A stretch of DNA of 12,929 nucleotides from an uncultured Lachnoanaerobaculum sp. (lineage in GTDB: Bacteria; Bacillota; Clostridia; Lachnospirales; Lachnospiraceae): the NCBI GenBank assembly GCA_916720285.1, contig CAKAQP010000052.1, positions 1 to 12,929 of the forward strand. The letters run 5' to 3'. Position numbers and translations under genes: made by a program. Positions 12,606 to 12,929 of this stretch are shown here, in pieces. Below the pieces are notes generated by a model, which had not been told where the DNA came from, searched no databases, and was given only the letters and a program-made list of their open reading frames with translations. Position 1 is the stretch's first letter. The number at the start of each line of letters is the position of its first letter.

Positions 12606-12716
12606 TTACTTTGTATATCCCATCTCCTTTTCAAAGGCGATTATCAGATTTCCGTTTTGTATCTCAATATCACTCAGCATATTGTCGCTAAATTGTTGTA
12701 TTCCCTCCACTTTCAT
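12606..12716 (-). CDS. Possible 36-residue protein of unknown function
   Basis: A short frame from the ATG at 12716 to a TAA that overlaps the amidase ribosome site. It begins MKVEGIQQFSDNMLSDIEIQ and continues NGNLIIAFEKEMGYTK, a plausible helix followed by a beta-hairpin pattern. It has no good ribosome site (AAAGAAGA only) and overlaps the end of the zinc ribbon frame by 29 bases, one base out of phase. It may be a coupled mini-gene, or the C-terminal part of the zinc ribbon protein after a one-base shift. No family recognised. Confidence 0.4.
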   Translation of the reverse strand: MKVEGIQQFSDNMLSDIEIQNGNLIIAFEKEMGYTK

Positions 12717-12795
12717 TCTTCTTTACAGGTTCACCGCAGTTAGTGCAGTAATTCATTCCGCCTCTGACTTGTTTTCCACATTTTGAACAAAACAT
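12688..12795 (-). CDS. Small zinc ribbon protein
   Basis: A 35-residue protein starting MFCSKCGKQVRGGMNYCTNC, with two CxxC pairs that match the zinc-ribbon domain found at the N-terminus of many Firmicute proteins. The ATG at 12795 lies seven bases after GGGAG and gives the usual MFCSKCG start; an in-frame ATG at 12801 adds two residues but sits too close to the ribosome site. A bare zinc ribbon ending in KKNESGGNTTI is unusually short, because the domain is normally followed by other domains. This raises the chance that the gene is frameshifted into the following 36-residue frame. The role is unknown; it precedes a secreted amidase. Confidence 0.65.
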   Translation of the reverse strand: MFCSKCGKQVRGGMNYCTNCGEPVKKNESGGNTTI

Positions 12796-12826
12796 GCTCA
12801 TTCTCCCTTATCTTCTTTATATAATA

Positions 12827-12835
12827 ATTTTACCA
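12827..12835 (-). promoter_or_regulatory. Possible extended -10 of the envelope gene cluster
   Basis: The minus strand reads TGG then TAAAAT (-10, 12827-12832), about 25 bases before the zinc ribbon ribosome site. There is no recognisable -35 at 16-18 bases, so the call rests on the extended -10 alone. Confidence 0.35.
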
Positions 12836-12877
12836 TAATTTTTTCATGAATACTATATAATCTACCTCAGTTCCTGA

Positions 12878-12926
12878 TTTACACTTAATATTTTAAGATG
12901 TATAATATTAATAATAAAGTAAGGAG
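12878..12926 (+). promoter_or_regulatory. Promoter and ribosome site of a divergent gene beyond the window
   Basis: On the plus strand TTTACA (-35, 12878-12883) is followed after exactly 17 bases by a perfect TATAAT (-10, 12901-12906). An AAGGAG ribosome site follows at 12921-12926, three bases before the window ends. The start codon should lie a few bases outside. The spacer holds a short inverted repeat, CTTAA TATT TTAAG. The rest of 12597-12929 holds only the two mini-frames and the minus-strand promoter candidate. Confidence 0.7.
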
Positions 12927-12929
12927 TTT

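Overview
The window looks like a moderately AT-rich chromosomal segment of a Gram-positive, low-GC Firmicute, most likely a Clostridia/Lachnospiraceae relative. This rests on the gene order rimP-nusA-ylxR-ylxQ-infB-rbfA-nrnA-truB-ribF, the presence of YlxR, YlxQ and a DUF1292 protein, strong AAGGAG-type ribosome sites and several GTG/TTG starts. The exact genus is inference. Every gene I can support lies on the minus strand, so transcription runs from high to low coordinates. One plus-strand promoter at the right edge points to a divergent gene outside the window.

Right side (12929 to 10870): a small cell-envelope cluster. Two tiny overlapping reading frames (a 35-residue zinc ribbon and a 36-residue unknown) precede a secreted Amidase_3 N-acetylmuramoyl-L-alanine amidase. 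Next comes a lipoprotein whose signal peptide and linker are in one frame and whose two SH3-like repeats are in another, so the gene looks frameshifted by one base.

Centre (10821 to 2078): the transcription/translation operon. A good extended -10 promoter is followed within about 40 bases by a textbook intrinsic terminator lying only about 20 bases before rimP, so the operon seems to start with an attenuator. The genes are packed, with overlaps of 8 to 23 bases or gaps under 20 bases. They encode ribosome maturation (RimP, RbfA), transcription elongation/termination (NusA), RNA-binding accessory proteins (YlxR, YlxQ), translation initiation (IF2), nanoRNA turnover (NrnA), tRNA pseudouridylation (TruB), FMN/FAD synthesis (RibF) and a DUF1292 protein. 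infB, ribF and probably ylxQ use non-ATG starts.

Left side (2067 to 1): a 16-bp RNA hairpin and an overlapping palindrome separate the operon from an undescribed 201-residue protein with a C39-like cysteine peptidase pattern. A separate promoter then drives nicotinate phosphoribosyltransferase, which is cut by the window edge.

I saw no tRNA, rRNA, CRISPR array, insertion sequence or phage gene. The least ordinary signals are the operon leader, the frameshifted lipoprotein, the C39-like protein with its upstream RNA structure, and the two overlapping mini-genes before the amidase.
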